Below are positions 7,629 through 16,378 of a stretch of 64,000 bases of DNA, piece after piece (position 1 is the stretch's first letter; the number at the start of each line of letters is the position of its first letter). The notes beneath the pieces were generated by a model. The model made no database searches. It was not told the DNA's origin and saw only the letters and a program-made list of their open reading frames with translations. The DNA comes from Orlajensenia leifsoniae. Lineage in GTDB: Bacteria > Actinomycetota > Actinomycetes > Actinomycetales > Microbacteriaceae. The DNA is taken from assembly GCF_004570845.1 (NCBI RefSeq), contig NZ_SPQZ01000004.1, positions 186,001 through 250,000 on the forward strand. The letters run 5' to 3'. A program made the translations under genes and the position numbers.

Positions 7629-9175
7629 CGACTCCGACGCGGAATCCGGCAACGCGGCCGGTCGTCGAGATGACGGGCATCACCGTCGAGATTGGCGGTA
7701 CCGTCGTGCTGCACCAGGTCGACCTGCGCCTGTTCCCGGGCGAGGTGCACGCGCTCATGGGCGGCAACGGCGCCGGAAAATCCTCCCTGGTGAAGGCGTT
7801 GAGCGGTGCCTACCGAATCGCCGACGGCGTGGTGCGCATCGACGGAGAACCCGTGGTTCTCGGGGGGACTGCGGATGCCGAGGCTGCCGGCGTCGCCGCG
7901 GCCTTCCAGGACGTCGATCTGTGCGGCAACCTCTCCATCGCCGAGAACGTGATGATCGGTCACGAGGAGCGGCGTTGGTGGGGGATCTCGTGGTCGGCGA
8001 CCCGTCGCCGAGCCGCAGTGGTGCTCGAGGAACTCGGGCTCGGCGACCTGGACCCGCTACGGGCAGTGGCGACTCTGTCTCCCGCCCTGCAACAACTCGT
8101 GGCCATTGCGCGCGCGATGGTGACGCACCCCAAGGTGCTCGTGCTCGATGAGCCGACGTCGAGCCTCGATGCCGACGAGGTGGCGACGCTGTTCCGGGCG
8201 CTGAGGCGCCTCCGCGACCACGGTGTCGCGATCCTGTTCGTCTCGCACTACCTCGAGCAGGTGTATGCGCTCAGCGATCGCATCACCGTGCTGCGGGACG
8301 GCTACGGTCAGGGCGAGTACGCCACGCGCGAGCTCGATCGCGCCGTGCTCATCTCGAAGATGATCGGCAAGGAGCTCACTGAACTGCGTCGCATCGGTTC
8401 CGATCGACGGGCTCACCGCGTCGAGCCGACGGGCACGCCCGTCTTCCGTGCGGTCGGTGTGGGGCGTCGCGGCGAGTTCGGGGCAACGGACTTCGAGCTG
8501 CACCGGGGAGAGGTGGTCGGCCTCGGCGGGCTGCGCGGCTCAGGCCGCACGGAGTTCGGCCAGCTCCTGGCGGGGGTCGTGCGGAACGATTCGGGCACCT
8601 TCCAGATCGACGGCCGGCCGGTGGGGCTGCCGAATCCGGCGGCGGCGTTGCGGCACCGCATCGCGTTCGCGAGCGAGGACCGTCGTGATGGCGGCATCAT
8701 CGAGGAGTTGAGCGTGCGCGAGAACATCGTGCTCGCCCTGCAGGCGATCCGCGGGTGGGCGCGGCCGATCTCGCACGCGGAGCGCGACGCGCTCGTCGAG
8801 CGGTTCGTGGAGTCGTTCGGCATCGTCGCCCCGAGCCTCGACGGACCGGCTCGTAAGCTCTCGGGTGGCAATCAGCAGAAGGTGCTCCTCGCCCGCTGGC
8901 TCGCCACCCGCCCGCATGTGCTCATTCTCGATGAACCCACCCGCGGCATCGATATCGCCTCGAAGGTCGAGATCCAGGCGCGCGTCGCCGAGATGGCCAA
9001 GGACGGCATGGCAGTGGTCTTCATCTCCTCGGAGCTCGAGGAGGTGGTGCGCCTCAGCGACCGCATCGCGATCTTCAAGGATCGCGGCAAGATCGGTGAG
9101 GTGAGCAACGGCCCCGGGCTCAGTGTCGACACCATCATCGAGATGATCGCGGCCGACGACGAGGACGACGCGTAA
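7625..9175 (+). CDS. Sugar ABC transporter ATPase, double-domain (RbsA/YtfR type), first copy
   Basis: The 516-residue protein has two fused nucleotide-binding domains of carbohydrate uptake family CUT2. Domain 1 has Walker A GGNGAGKSS at 46-54, signature-like TLSPALQQLVAIARAM and Walker B VLVLDEPTSSLD. Domain 2 has the degenerate P-loop GLRGSGRTEF usual for this family and an intact LSGGNQQKVLLARWLA with VLILDEPTRGID. The ATG overlaps the lacI stop. It is clearly related to, but far from identical with, the second ATPase at 10482, so it is not a recent duplicate. It has no permease of its own in the window and presumably serves the same permeases, or has a regulatory role. Confidence 0.9.
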   Translation: MTTPTRNPATRPVVEMTGITVEIGGTVVLHQVDLRLFPGEVHALMGGNGAGKSSLVKALSGAYRIADGVVRIDGEPVVLGGTADAEAAGVAAAFQDVDLCGNLSIAENVMIGHEERRWWGISWSATRRRAAVVLEELGLGDLDPLRAVATLSPALQQLVAIARAMVTHPKVLVLDEPTSSLDADEVATLFRALRRLRDHGVAILFVSHYLEQVYALSDRITVLRDGYGQGEYATRELDRAVLISKMIGKELTELRRIGSDRRAHRVEPTGTPVFRAVGVGRRGEFGATDFELHRGEVVGLGGLRGSGRTEFGQLLAGVVRNDSGTFQIDGRPVGLPNPAAALRHRIAFASEDRRDGGIIEELSVRENIVLALQAIRGWARPISHAERDALVERFVESFGIVAPSLDGPARKLSGGNQQKVLLARWLATRPHVLILDEPTRGIDIASKVEIQARVAEMAKDGMAVVFISSELEEVVRLSDRIAIFKDRGKIGEVSNGPGLSVDTIIEMIAADDEDDA

Positions 9176-9215
9176 GCCTCGATCCGGGGCCCGTGCGGTC
9201 GTGTCCAGACCGTTA

Positions 9216-9264
9216 TGTTTCCGGGAACAGGGTTCTTGTGTTCCCGACTTTGTTCCCGGTAACA
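9216..9264. promoter_or_regulatory. Twin LacI-type operators upstream of ytfQ
   Basis: TGTTTCCGGGAACA (9216-9229) and TGTTCCCGGTAACA (9251-9264) both fit TGTTNCCGGNAACA, a CCGG-centred palindrome of the LacI family type. Each is nearly the reverse complement of the other; centre-to-centre distance is 35 bp. A further half site TGTTCCCG lies at 9239-9246. The likely binder is the LacI protein encoded at 6600. Confidence 0.75.
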
Positions 9265-9325
9265 TCACTGGCGTGGGAGCGCGCCAAGCGTTGCCGCAGT
9301 CACTCGTAGTCCGCAGGGCGGACAC

Positions 9326-9341
9326 CGGCGCGATCGCGCCG
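9326..9341. promoter_or_regulatory. 16-bp GC palindrome before ytfQ ribosome binding site
   Basis: CGGCGCGATCGCGCCG is a perfect palindrome ending 5 bases before the strong ribosome binding site AAGGAGGAG (9347-9355). It could be a further protein site or an RNA hairpin affecting translation. Confidence 0.4.
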
Positions 9342-9360
9342 ATCTCAAGGAGGAGATCTC

Positions 9361-10359
9361 ATGGCAGTTCAGAGGCGTTTCACGAAGATCCTCGGCCTGG
9401 CGGCCGTTGGAGCGATCAGCATCAGCCTGGCGGCGTGCTCGAGCGGCGGCGGCGAGAGCGACTCGGGCGGCGGGTCGGATGAACTCACCACCGTCGGCTT
9501 CGTCGCGGTCGGACCCGAGGGTGCGTGGCGTGAGGCCAACGAGACGAACGTGCAGGACACGTTCACCGAAGACGCCGGCTTCGACCTGAAGTACGCCCCG
9601 GCGACGAACCTCGACCAGAAGTCGCAGATCGACGCGTTCACGTCGTTCGTCGACGAGGGTGTCGACGTGATCCTGCTCTCCGCCACCGAGGCATCCGGTT
9701 GGGAAGACTCTCTCAAGCGTGCTCAGGAGGCTGAGATCCCGGTGATCCTCCTCGACCGCGGCATCGAGCCGGACGACACCAGCCTCTACGTGACCCGCAT
9801 CGCGCCGGACAACGTCGAGGTCGCCAAGGAGGTCGGAGCCTGGGCTGTCGAGCAGTTCCCCGATGGTGGCAACTACATCACCCTTGAAGGACCGGCCGGC
9901 GTCGGAGTCGTGAACGAGCGCAACGAGGGCTGGAACGAGTCCGTCGAGGGTTCGAAGCTCGTGCAGGTGGCCGCGCAGACCGCGAACTGGTCGGCTGAAG
10001 AGGGCAAGAGCGTGACCGAGACCCTCCTGAAGGCGAACAACAACGACGTGCAGATGATCTTCGCTCAGAACGACGAGATGGGCCTCGGCGCCGCACAGGC
10101 CGTCGAAGAGGCCGGCCTCAAGCCGGGCGTCGACGTCAAGATCGCCACGATCGACGGCACGAAGGCCGCCATGCAGGCACTCGCCGATGGTCAGCTCAGC
10201 TACGTGCACGAGTACAACCCGCTCTTCGGAGAGACCGCACTCGACGTCGTGAACAAGGCGCTCGAGGGCGACTCCGTCGAGTCGTACATCATCGTGCCGA
10301 GCGAGGCATTCGACTCGGCCGAGGCCGCCCAGGCAGTGCTCGCCGACCGCAAGTACTGA
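9361..10359 (+). CDS. ytfQ: Furanose ABC transporter substrate-binding lipoprotein, YtfQ-like
   Basis: This 332-residue exported lipoprotein has a signal peptide with lipobox LAAC (Cys26) followed by a Ser/Gly-rich tether. The mature part is a type I periplasmic-binding fold that follows Escherichia coli YtfQ closely: VGFVAVGPEGAWREAN, then SGWEDSLKRAQEAEIPVILLDRGIE, and MIFAQNDEMGLGAAQAVEEAGLKPG. YtfQ binds galactofuranose; the substrate here may be a related furanose. Translation starts at ATG 9361 behind a near-perfect Shine-Dalgarno sequence. It begins a separate transcription unit with its own twin operators and is followed by a strong hairpin, which fits the higher expression binding proteins need. 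Confidence 0.9.
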   Translation: MAVQRRFTKILGLAAVGAISISLAACSSGGGESDSGGGSDELTTVGFVAVGPEGAWREANETNVQDTFTEDAGFDLKYAPATNLDQKSQIDAFTSFVDEGVDVILLSATEASGWEDSLKRAQEAEIPVILLDRGIEPDDTSLYVTRIAPDNVEVAKEVGAWAVEQFPDGGNYITLEGPAGVGVVNERNEGWNESVEGSKLVQVAAQTANWSAEEGKSVTETLLKANNNDVQMIFAQNDEMGLGAAQAVEEAGLKPGVDVKIATIDGTKAAMQALADGQLSYVHEYNPLFGETALDVVNKALEGDSVESYIIVPSEAFDSAEAAQAVLADRKY

Positions 10360-10396
10360 TCGGCTGAAGCCGCCACCGCGCGGCAAGCAGCGCAAA

Positions 10397-10432
10397 CGGT
10401 GCGGGGTCTGCTCCCAGGGCGACCCCGCACCG
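10397..10432 (+). terminator. Strong intra-operon hairpin after ytfQ
   Basis: A perfect 12-bp stem, CGGTGCGGGGTC (10397-10408) and GACCCCGCACCG (10421-10432), with a 12-base loop sits 37 bases after the ytfQ stop. There is no T-run. Hairpins here often protect or partly terminate the message so that the binding protein is made in excess of the ATPase and permeases. Confidence 0.7.
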
Positions 10433-10481
10433 CTCAATTCAACGGTCTTCTCGCACGGCCGTGGTACAGGATGCGAATGCC

Positions 10482-12128
10482 ATGACAGACACACTGCCCA
10501 TCGTGGAGATGCGCGACATATCCATCGAATTCCCCGGCGTCAAAGCGCTCGACGGAGTCGACTTCCGCCTCTTCCCGGGCGAGATCCACGCACTGATGGG
10601 TGAGAACGGCGCGGGCAAGTCCACGTTGATCAAGGCCCTCACCGGGGTGTATCGCATCGACGGCGGCTCGATCGTCGTCGCGGGCCAGGAACGCCAGTTC
10701 ACCGGTACCCGCGATGCGCAGAGCGCCGGTGTCTCCACGGTGTACCAGGAGATCAACCTGGTCACGAACCTCACGATCGGCGAGAACGTCATGCTCGGCC
10801 ACGAGGTGCGCGGTGCATTCGGCATCAACTGGCGTGCAACGCACGCCGCTGCCACACGGGCGCTCGCCGGCCTCGGCCTCGACTACCTCGACACGCACAT
10901 GCCGCTCTCGACGCTGTCGATCGCGATGCAGCAACTCGTGGCCATCAGCCGGGCGATGGCGATCAAGGCGAAGGTGCTCATCCTCGACGAGCCGACCTCG
11001 AGCCTCGACGCCGCGGAGGTCGACGGTCTGTTCCGCGTGATGCGTTCGCTTCGTGACCAAGGCGTGGCGATCCTGTTCGTCTCGCACTTCCTCGACCAGA
11101 TCTACGCCATCAGCGACCGCTTGACGATTCTGCGCAACGGCCGTTGGGAGGGCGAGTATCCGACCCGAGAGCTCGACCGGCACTCCCTCATCTCGAAGAT
11201 GATCGGCAAAGACCTGCGAGCTCTCTCCTCGCTCGGCGGAAGCCGCCGTGTCGATCAGCGGGATTACGAATCCGATGCACCATTGTTCGCGGCGAAGGGG
11301 CTGGCCCGTCGGGGCTCGATCGAGCCCACCGACCTCGACATCCACCGTGGAGAGGTGCTCGGCTTCGCCGGCCTCCTCGGATCGGGGCGAACCGAACTGG
11401 CACGCCTGCTCTACGGCGCCGATCGTGCGGACGAAGGCGAGACGACGCTGCACGGGAAGCGTGTCGACATCAAGAACCCCGCCGACGGCCTCGAGAAGCG
11501 CATCGCCTTCTCGACCGAGAACCGCCGTGACGAGGGCATCATCGCCGACCTGACCGTACGCGAGAACATGATCCTCGCAATGCAGGCCGAGCGCGGCTGG
11601 GCGAAGCCCATCCCGCGCAAGGAGCAGGACGAGCTGGTGGCGAAGTACATCACCGCCCTGAACGTGCGGCCGTCCGACCCGAACCGACTGATCAAGAATC
11701 TCTCCGGCGGCAATCAGCAGAAGGTGCTCCTCGGCCGCTGGCTCGCGACGAATCCCGAGCTGCTCATCCTCGATGAGCCGACCCGCGGCATCGACGTGGG
11801 CGCGAAGGCCGAGATTCAGGAGGCGGTGGTCGAACTGGCGGAGAACGGCGTCTCGGTCGTCTTCATCTCCTCCGAGCTCGAAGAGGTCGTGCGACTGAGC
11901 GAACGCATCGTCGTACTGAAGGACCACCAGAAGATCGGCGAGATCGTCAACGGACCCGAGATCACCGCACAGCACGTGGTCGACGTCATCGCCGCGCACG
12001 GTGTGGAGGCGGCCGCCGAGAGTGACATCATCGATGCCGAGGACGAGCACGACCCGGACACATCGACCCCGACACGAACCCCGCAGGCGAGCACGCGTGC
12101 GTATGCTGCGACGGAGGAGGAATCATGA
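10482..12128 (+). CDS. ytfR: Furanose ABC transporter ATPase, double-domain, YtfR-like
   Basis: The product (548 residues from ATG 10482, AGGA 10 bases upstream; GTG 10461 is an alternative) has two ABC domains. The first has Walker A GENGAGKST at 40-48, TLSIAMQQLVAISRAM and VLILDEPTSSLD; the second has GLLGSGRTEL and LSGGNQQKVLLGRWLA with LLILDEPTRGID. This is the YtfR/RbsA/MglA architecture. A hydrophilic tail of about 40 residues, rich in Asp, Glu and Thr, follows the second domain and is longer than usual. The stop overlaps the first permease start (ATGA). It energises sugar import through YtfT-YjfF. Confidence 0.9.
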   Translation: MTDTLPIVEMRDISIEFPGVKALDGVDFRLFPGEIHALMGENGAGKSTLIKALTGVYRIDGGSIVVAGQERQFTGTRDAQSAGVSTVYQEINLVTNLTIGENVMLGHEVRGAFGINWRATHAAATRALAGLGLDYLDTHMPLSTLSIAMQQLVAISRAMAIKAKVLILDEPTSSLDAAEVDGLFRVMRSLRDQGVAILFVSHFLDQIYAISDRLTILRNGRWEGEYPTRELDRHSLISKMIGKDLRALSSLGGSRRVDQRDYESDAPLFAAKGLARRGSIEPTDLDIHRGEVLGFAGLLGSGRTELARLLYGADRADEGETTLHGKRVDIKNPADGLEKRIAFSTENRRDEGIIADLTVRENMILAMQAERGWAKPIPRKEQDELVAKYITALNVRPSDPNRLIKNLSGGNQQKVLLGRWLATNPELLILDEPTRGIDVGAKAEIQEAVVELAENGVSVVFISSELEEVVRLSERIVVLKDHQKIGEIVNGPEITAQHVVDVIAAHGVEAAAESDIIDAEDEHDPDTSTPTRTPQASTRAYAATEEES

Positions 12129-13213
12129 GCACCGCTGCTCGAACGACCTGGCTGCGCGAGCTCATCCGGAAGCCGTACTTCTGGGGCGTGGTCGCGATCC
12201 TCGCGCTCCTCCTCCTCAACGTCCTCAAGGATCCGAACTACCTCGCCCTGACGGTGAACCCGACCAACGGCAATCTCGTGGGCAACGTCGTCGACATCCT
12301 CCGAGCATCCGCGCCGATCCTGATGATCGCGGTCGGCATGTCACTCGTGATCGCCACCGGCGGCATCGACCTCTCGGTCGGCTCGGTCATGGCGGTCTCG
12401 GGCGCAGTCGCGATGGTGTTCATGAAGGATGCCGGCCAGTCGGGCTCGCTCGGAGTGGCGCTCGGTGCCATCGGGCTCGCCCTGCTCGTGAGTGCGATCC
12501 TCGGCGTGGTCAACGGTGTTCTCGTCGCCTACGTCGGCCTGCAGCCGTTCATCAGCACGCTCATCATGATGCTCGCAGGCCGCGGCATCGCGAAGGTCAT
12601 CACCGAGGGGCAGAACACGTCGGCGTCGAACGAGTCGTTCCGGTGGATAGCGAACGGCTTCATGTTCGGGCTGCCCGTCGTGTTCCTCATCGCGATCGTC
12701 ATCGTGATCATCGTGGGTCTGGTCGTGCGTCGCAGCGCGCTCGGCCTCATGATCGAAGCGATCGGCATCAACCCGAAGGCGAGCCGCATGGCGGGCATCA
12801 AGCCGAGCGGACTGCTGATGACCGTGTACATCCTCAGCGCCGTGCTCGCGGGCGTCGCCGGCATCATGTCGGTGGGCACAGTGATGACGGTCGACGTGTC
12901 ACGCACGGGCTACCAGATGGAACTCGACGCGATCCTCGCGGTCGTCATCGGCGGCGCCTCGCTCGCCGGCGGTAAGTTCTCGATAGGCGGTGCCGTCGTC
13001 GGCGCCCTGCTCATCGCGACGCTCGACAAGACCATCGTGTTCCTCGGCATCTCGTCGTCGGCCACCCCGGCCTTCAAGGCGATCGTGATCGTGGTGCTCT
13101 GTCTGCTCCAGTCTGATCGGGTGCGCGGCTGGTTCGTGCAGCGGCGCAGACCTCCGATAGTGCGACCGGAACCCCTCCCCGCCGAGCCCAAGAAGCAGGA
13201 GGTCCCGGCATGA
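12125..13213 (+). CDS. ytfT: Furanose ABC transporter permease, YtfT-like
   Basis: This 362-residue inner-membrane permease of the BPD_transp_2 (CUT2) family has about 8-10 hydrophobic helices. It carries the family landmark SLVIATGGIDLSVGSVMAVSG, the long cytoplasmic EAIGINPKASRMAGIKPS loop and MELDAILAVVIGGASLAGGK near the end. It heterodimerises with the next gene product, an arrangement shared with the YtfT-YjfF pair of the galactofuranose transporter. It overlaps both neighbours by 4 bases, so the three genes form one translationally coupled block. The basic, proline-rich C-terminus is not conserved. Confidence 0.88.
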   Translation: MSTAARTTWLRELIRKPYFWGVVAILALLLLNVLKDPNYLALTVNPTNGNLVGNVVDILRASAPILMIAVGMSLVIATGGIDLSVGSVMAVSGAVAMVFMKDAGQSGSLGVALGAIGLALLVSAILGVVNGVLVAYVGLQPFISTLIMMLAGRGIAKVITEGQNTSASNESFRWIANGFMFGLPVVFLIAIVIVIIVGLVVRRSALGLMIEAIGINPKASRMAGIKPSGLLMTVYILSAVLAGVAGIMSVGTVMTVDVSRTGYQMELDAILAVVIGGASLAGGKFSIGGAVVGALLIATLDKTIVFLGISSSATPAFKAIVIVVLCLLQSDRVRGWFVQRRRPPIVRPEPLPAEPKKQEVPA

Positions 13214-14274
13214 CCATCGTGCAGAACCCCCACACCCCGCAGGCCGACGCTCCCGCCACCGAGTCCGGAGCCACGAGACTAATCGCCCGCTCGAAGCGGG
13301 TCATCGCCTCCAACCCGTCGGTGCTGCCGACCGGTGCCGCGATCGTCATCTTCGTCGGCATGGTCATCTACGGCGAGATCGCCTACGGGCGCATCCTGCA
13401 GTACAACACGGTCTCGAACCTGTTCATCAACAACGCGCACCTGATCATCCTCGCGGTGGCGATGACGTTCGTGATCCTCACCGGCGGTATCGACCTCTCG
13501 GTCGGCGCGGTCATCGCGCTGTCGAGCGTCGCCGGCGTCATGCTCGCGAACGCCGGCTGGAATCCCTTGGTCGTGATCGTACTGATGATCCTCATCGGTA
13601 CGACGATGGGGCTGGTCAGCGGCATCCTGATCCAGTTCTTCAATGTGCAGCCGTTCATCGCGACGCTCGCCATGATGTTCCTCGGTCGTGGCCTGGCGGC
13701 CCTACTCAGCACGCAGCCCGAGCGGCTCGGCGATGAGTCGCCGATCCTGTGGCTCGGCGAGCAGTTCAAACTGATCGACGGCCCCAAGGTCAACGACGTC
13801 GTCATCACGCCGGGTGTGATCATCGCCGTGATCGTCGTTCTGATCGCGTTCTTCGTGCTGCACCGCACCCGCACGGGCCGCACGGTGTACGCGATCGGCG
13901 GATCCGAGAGCTCGTCGGCCCTCATGGGTCTCGCCGTGCCGCGCACCAAGGTGCTCGTGTACGTGATCAGCGGCACTCTCGCGGGCGTCGCCGCCGTCGT
14001 CTACACCTCACGTCTCGGCATCGCCCAGAACATCACGGGCATCGGCTGGGAGCTCGATGCCATCGCCGCGACAGTGATCGGTGGAACCCTGCTCACCGGT
14101 GGATACGGGTTCGTACTCGGATCCGTGGTCGGCGCGCTGGTGCTCGGCCTGATGAACGTGCTGATCACCCGCGATGGCGGCATTCCGCCGGAGATGACGA
14201 CGATCATCACCGGAGGCATCCTGCTGATCTTCGTCATCCTGCAGCGTGCGGTGACGTCGAAGTGGCGAACCTAG
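13210..14274 (+). CDS. yjfF: Furanose ABC transporter permease, YjfF-like
   Basis: This 354-residue CUT2 permease closely follows E. coli YjfF: AVAMTFVILTGGIDLSVGAV, FFNVQPFIATLAMMFLGRGL, VYAIGGSESSSALMGLAV and WELDAIAATVIGGTLLTGG are all recognisable. It pairs with YtfT to form the sugar channel. About 40 residues precede the first helix. It is the last gene of the transporter unit and converges on the RibD-like gene with 39 bases between the stops. Confidence 0.88.
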   Translation: MTIVQNPHTPQADAPATESGATRLIARSKRVIASNPSVLPTGAAIVIFVGMVIYGEIAYGRILQYNTVSNLFINNAHLIILAVAMTFVILTGGIDLSVGAVIALSSVAGVMLANAGWNPLVVIVLMILIGTTMGLVSGILIQFFNVQPFIATLAMMFLGRGLAALLSTQPERLGDESPILWLGEQFKLIDGPKVNDVVITPGVIIAVIVVLIAFFVLHRTRTGRTVYAIGGSESSSALMGLAVPRTKVLVYVISGTLAGVAAVVYTSRLGIAQNITGIGWELDAIAATVIGGTLLTGGYGFVLGSVVGALVLGLMNVLITRDGGIPPEMTTIITGGILLIFVILQRAVTSKWRT

Positions 14275-14313
14275 CCCGAGCCGCGGAGCGCGACCCGGAG
14301 CTCGCCTCGGCGA

Positions 14314-14856
14314 CTACTGCGGCTCGTAGCGCAGCGCCATCGCACCCGAGCTGAAGTCCTGTCGGTCGACCAGCTCGAGGTCGACGATCTGCGACAGCCC
14401 GGCGAAGAGGGTCGGACCGTGGCCCACCAGGCGCGGATGCACCACGAACTCGTACTCGTCGATCAGGCCCAGATTGGCCAGCGCCAGCGGCAGGGTCACG
14501 CCGCCGACGTACAGTCCCTTGCCCGGCTCCTGCTTCAGCCGCGTGACGGCCTCGCCCAGATCGCCGCGCACCAGCTCCGAATTCCAGTCGAGGTCGGTGA
14601 GGGTGCTCGAGACGACATACTTCTTCGCCGCGTCGATGGTCTCGGCGAACGGATGCGTCCACTCGGGCATCTCGTCTGACAGCGGCAGGCGCCAGGCCGA
14701 CGCCATCATCTCGTAGGTCACCCGGCCGAAGATGAGCGCATCGGCCCGGGCGAGGATGTCGGCGGAATGTCGATGGAGCTCCTCATCGACGAGTCCCACG
14801 CGGTGGTCGACGCATCCGTCGAGAGTGACGTTGATGGAGTAGCGAAGCGGTCGCAT
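14314..14856 (-). CDS. Dihydrofolate reductase family / RibD C-terminal-like protein
   Basis: This 180-residue protein has the RibD_C fold, an NADPH-binding relative of dihydrofolate reductase. It opens MRPLRYSINVTLDGCVDH, with ALIFGRVTYEMMASAW and the nucleotide loop KGLYVGGVTLPLALANLGLI. The start at 14856 was chosen because homology begins there; the frame stays open upstream but only over the promoter of the divergent gene. Such proteins are widespread in Actinobacteria as single genes, and their substrate is generally unknown. It is divergent from the SGNH-GAF gene. Confidence 0.88.
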   Translation of the reverse strand: MRPLRYSINVTLDGCVDHRVGLVDEELHRHSADILARADALIFGRVTYEMMASAWRLPLSDEMPEWTHPFAETIDAAKKYVVSSTLTDLDWNSELVRGDLGEAVTRLKQEPGKGLYVGGVTLPLALANLGLIDEYEFVVHPRLVGHGPTLFAGLSQIVDLELVDRQDFSSGAMALRYEPQ

Positions 14857-15076
14857 GCGGCAAGGGTACCGAACGGGCGGATGCCCGGGCGAGCCCGACG
14901 AGACGGGCCGGCTCGCGGCAATTCGGCCGACGACGCCGGACAAAAGCGCCACTGCCACCGCCACCGAAGGCTGGGAGTCTTGGCGATTCCCACCACGGGC
15001 GGCACATGTGATGTACGGTCCGGGTGGGACATCTCGATTGGTCTCTGCGGGCCGTGGGTCTGCGAGGGAGGCACCA

Positions 15077-16372
15077 ATGTTCGGTCCGATCCACCGTCTC
15101 GTCATGCGCTCGGCCGTTGCCCTGTGGCTCAACTGGTCGCAGAATTCCTGGCGACTGATGGTCGTCGCCCACGATTCCCCACACGTTCATGCCCCCGGAA
15201 CGGATCCCGACCGCATCCTCGTCACCGGTGACGGTGCATCGGCCGGCGTCGGCGTGCTCACTCACGACCTCGGTCTTCCGGGGTACCTCGCTCGCAGTGT
15301 GACGGGCCTGACGGGCCGGGCGACGGATGCCGACATCGTCGTCACCACCACGATGACGACGTCCGGATGCCTCGAGGCCATTTCGGGCCTCCAACTGTCT
15401 CGGTTCGACGTCATCCTGCTCTCACTGGGCGGCAACGAAGCGCTCTCGTTCGCGAACCCGCGACAGTGGGCAGCGGACACGACACGCCTCCTCGACTACC
15501 TCGACCAGGCGGCGCCGGCAGCCACCAAGAGGATCGTGCTCTCGATCCCGTACTTCGGCTCCATGACCCGTTTTCCCAAGCTCCTCGCCGGACCCACGGA
15601 TCGGTACGCCTCGAAGCTCAACGCGATCACGGAGCGAATCGTCGCCGGTCGCCCGAACGTGACCTTCCTCGCCTTCACGCCCGGAGAGGGAAATGAGGCT
15701 GACGGTGCCCACTCCTATGCTCAGTGGGCGAGGCACCTCGCGCCCGCCGTCAGCAAGCAGCTCCAGCCGCGCGGGAGCTCGAGCTGCCGCAACGCGCCGG
15801 TGGAGGAGGCCTCGCGCCAGCGTGCGCTGGACGAGCTCGGCATCCTGAACATGCAGGCTGACGCCGAGATCGACAGGCTCGCAGCCTCGGCCCGCGATCT
15901 GTTCGGCGTGCCCTATGCCGCGGTCACCCTCATCGACAACGGCCGCCAGGCGATGGTCGCGGCGATCGGCATGGACGGACGGGACCTCCCGCGTTCGGAG
16001 TCGTTCTGCAACGTCACCATCCGTCGCCCGCAGTCCCTGGCCATCGTGGACGCTCAGCGCGATTCGCGGTACTCGGCTTACGACGTCGTCGAGGGCGAGC
16101 CGCGCATCCGTTTCTATGCGGGTTATCCGATCGAGAGTCCGTCTGGGCATCGCATCGGCGCGCTCTGCGTGATGGGCGTTCAGCCCCGGGCATTCTCCGA
16201 TCACGACTCGGCCCTGCTCCGGCAGATCGCACAGCGGGTTCAGGAGCGACTCTGGGCGCTCAGCGAGGAGAACGCAGGTTCCGACGTTCCGCCTCCCACC
16301 GCGCCGGCGGTACCGGTTGCCGGCCACGTCCCCGTGCGCGTACCCAGCACCACCGTCGTCGCTCCGATCTGA
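15077..16372 (+). CDS. Degenerate SGNH-hydrolase-like domain fused to GAF sensor domain
   Basis: The product (431 residues from ATG 15077, with GGGAGG 6 bases upstream) has two parts. Residues 45-230 look like an SGNH/GDSL fold: ILVTGDGASAG (block I) at 47-57, LLSLGGNE at 115-121 (block III) and DGAHSYAQW at 209-217 (the Asp-x-x-His block). The nucleophile motif is GDGAS instead of GDS and the GxND asparagine-aspartate is GNE, so catalysis is uncertain. Residues 245-390 form a GAF domain (LDELGILNMQADAEIDRLAASA, VPYAAVTLIDNGRQ, FYAGYPIESPSGHRIGALCVM). A Pro/Val-rich tail follows. The domain order suggests a signalling protein using an esterase fold as input or output. It converges on the ECF41 sigma factor gene. 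Confidence 0.8.
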   Translation: MFGPIHRLVMRSAVALWLNWSQNSWRLMVVAHDSPHVHAPGTDPDRILVTGDGASAGVGVLTHDLGLPGYLARSVTGLTGRATDADIVVTTTMTTSGCLEAISGLQLSRFDVILLSLGGNEALSFANPRQWAADTTRLLDYLDQAAPAATKRIVLSIPYFGSMTRFPKLLAGPTDRYASKLNAITERIVAGRPNVTFLAFTPGEGNEADGAHSYAQWARHLAPAVSKQLQPRGSSSCRNAPVEEASRQRALDELGILNMQADAEIDRLAASARDLFGVPYAAVTLIDNGRQAMVAAIGMDGRDLPRSESFCNVTIRRPQSLAIVDAQRDSRYSAYDVVEGEPRIRFYAGYPIESPSGHRIGALCVMGVQPRAFSDHDSALLRQIAQRVQERLWALSEENAGSDVPPPTAPAVPVAGHVPVRVPSTTVVAPI

Positions 16373-16378
16373 CGCTCG

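Noticed and set aside
10397-10432. Classical rho-independent terminator ending the ytfQ transcript
   Set aside because: The stem is strong but lacks a T-run, and the next genes of the same transporter follow in the same direction; partial termination or message protection fits better.
10434-12050. A 538-codon open frame on the minus strand
   Set aside because: It is antisense to the second ATPase, and its composition (His, Arg, Val, Asp rich) is that of a shadow frame.
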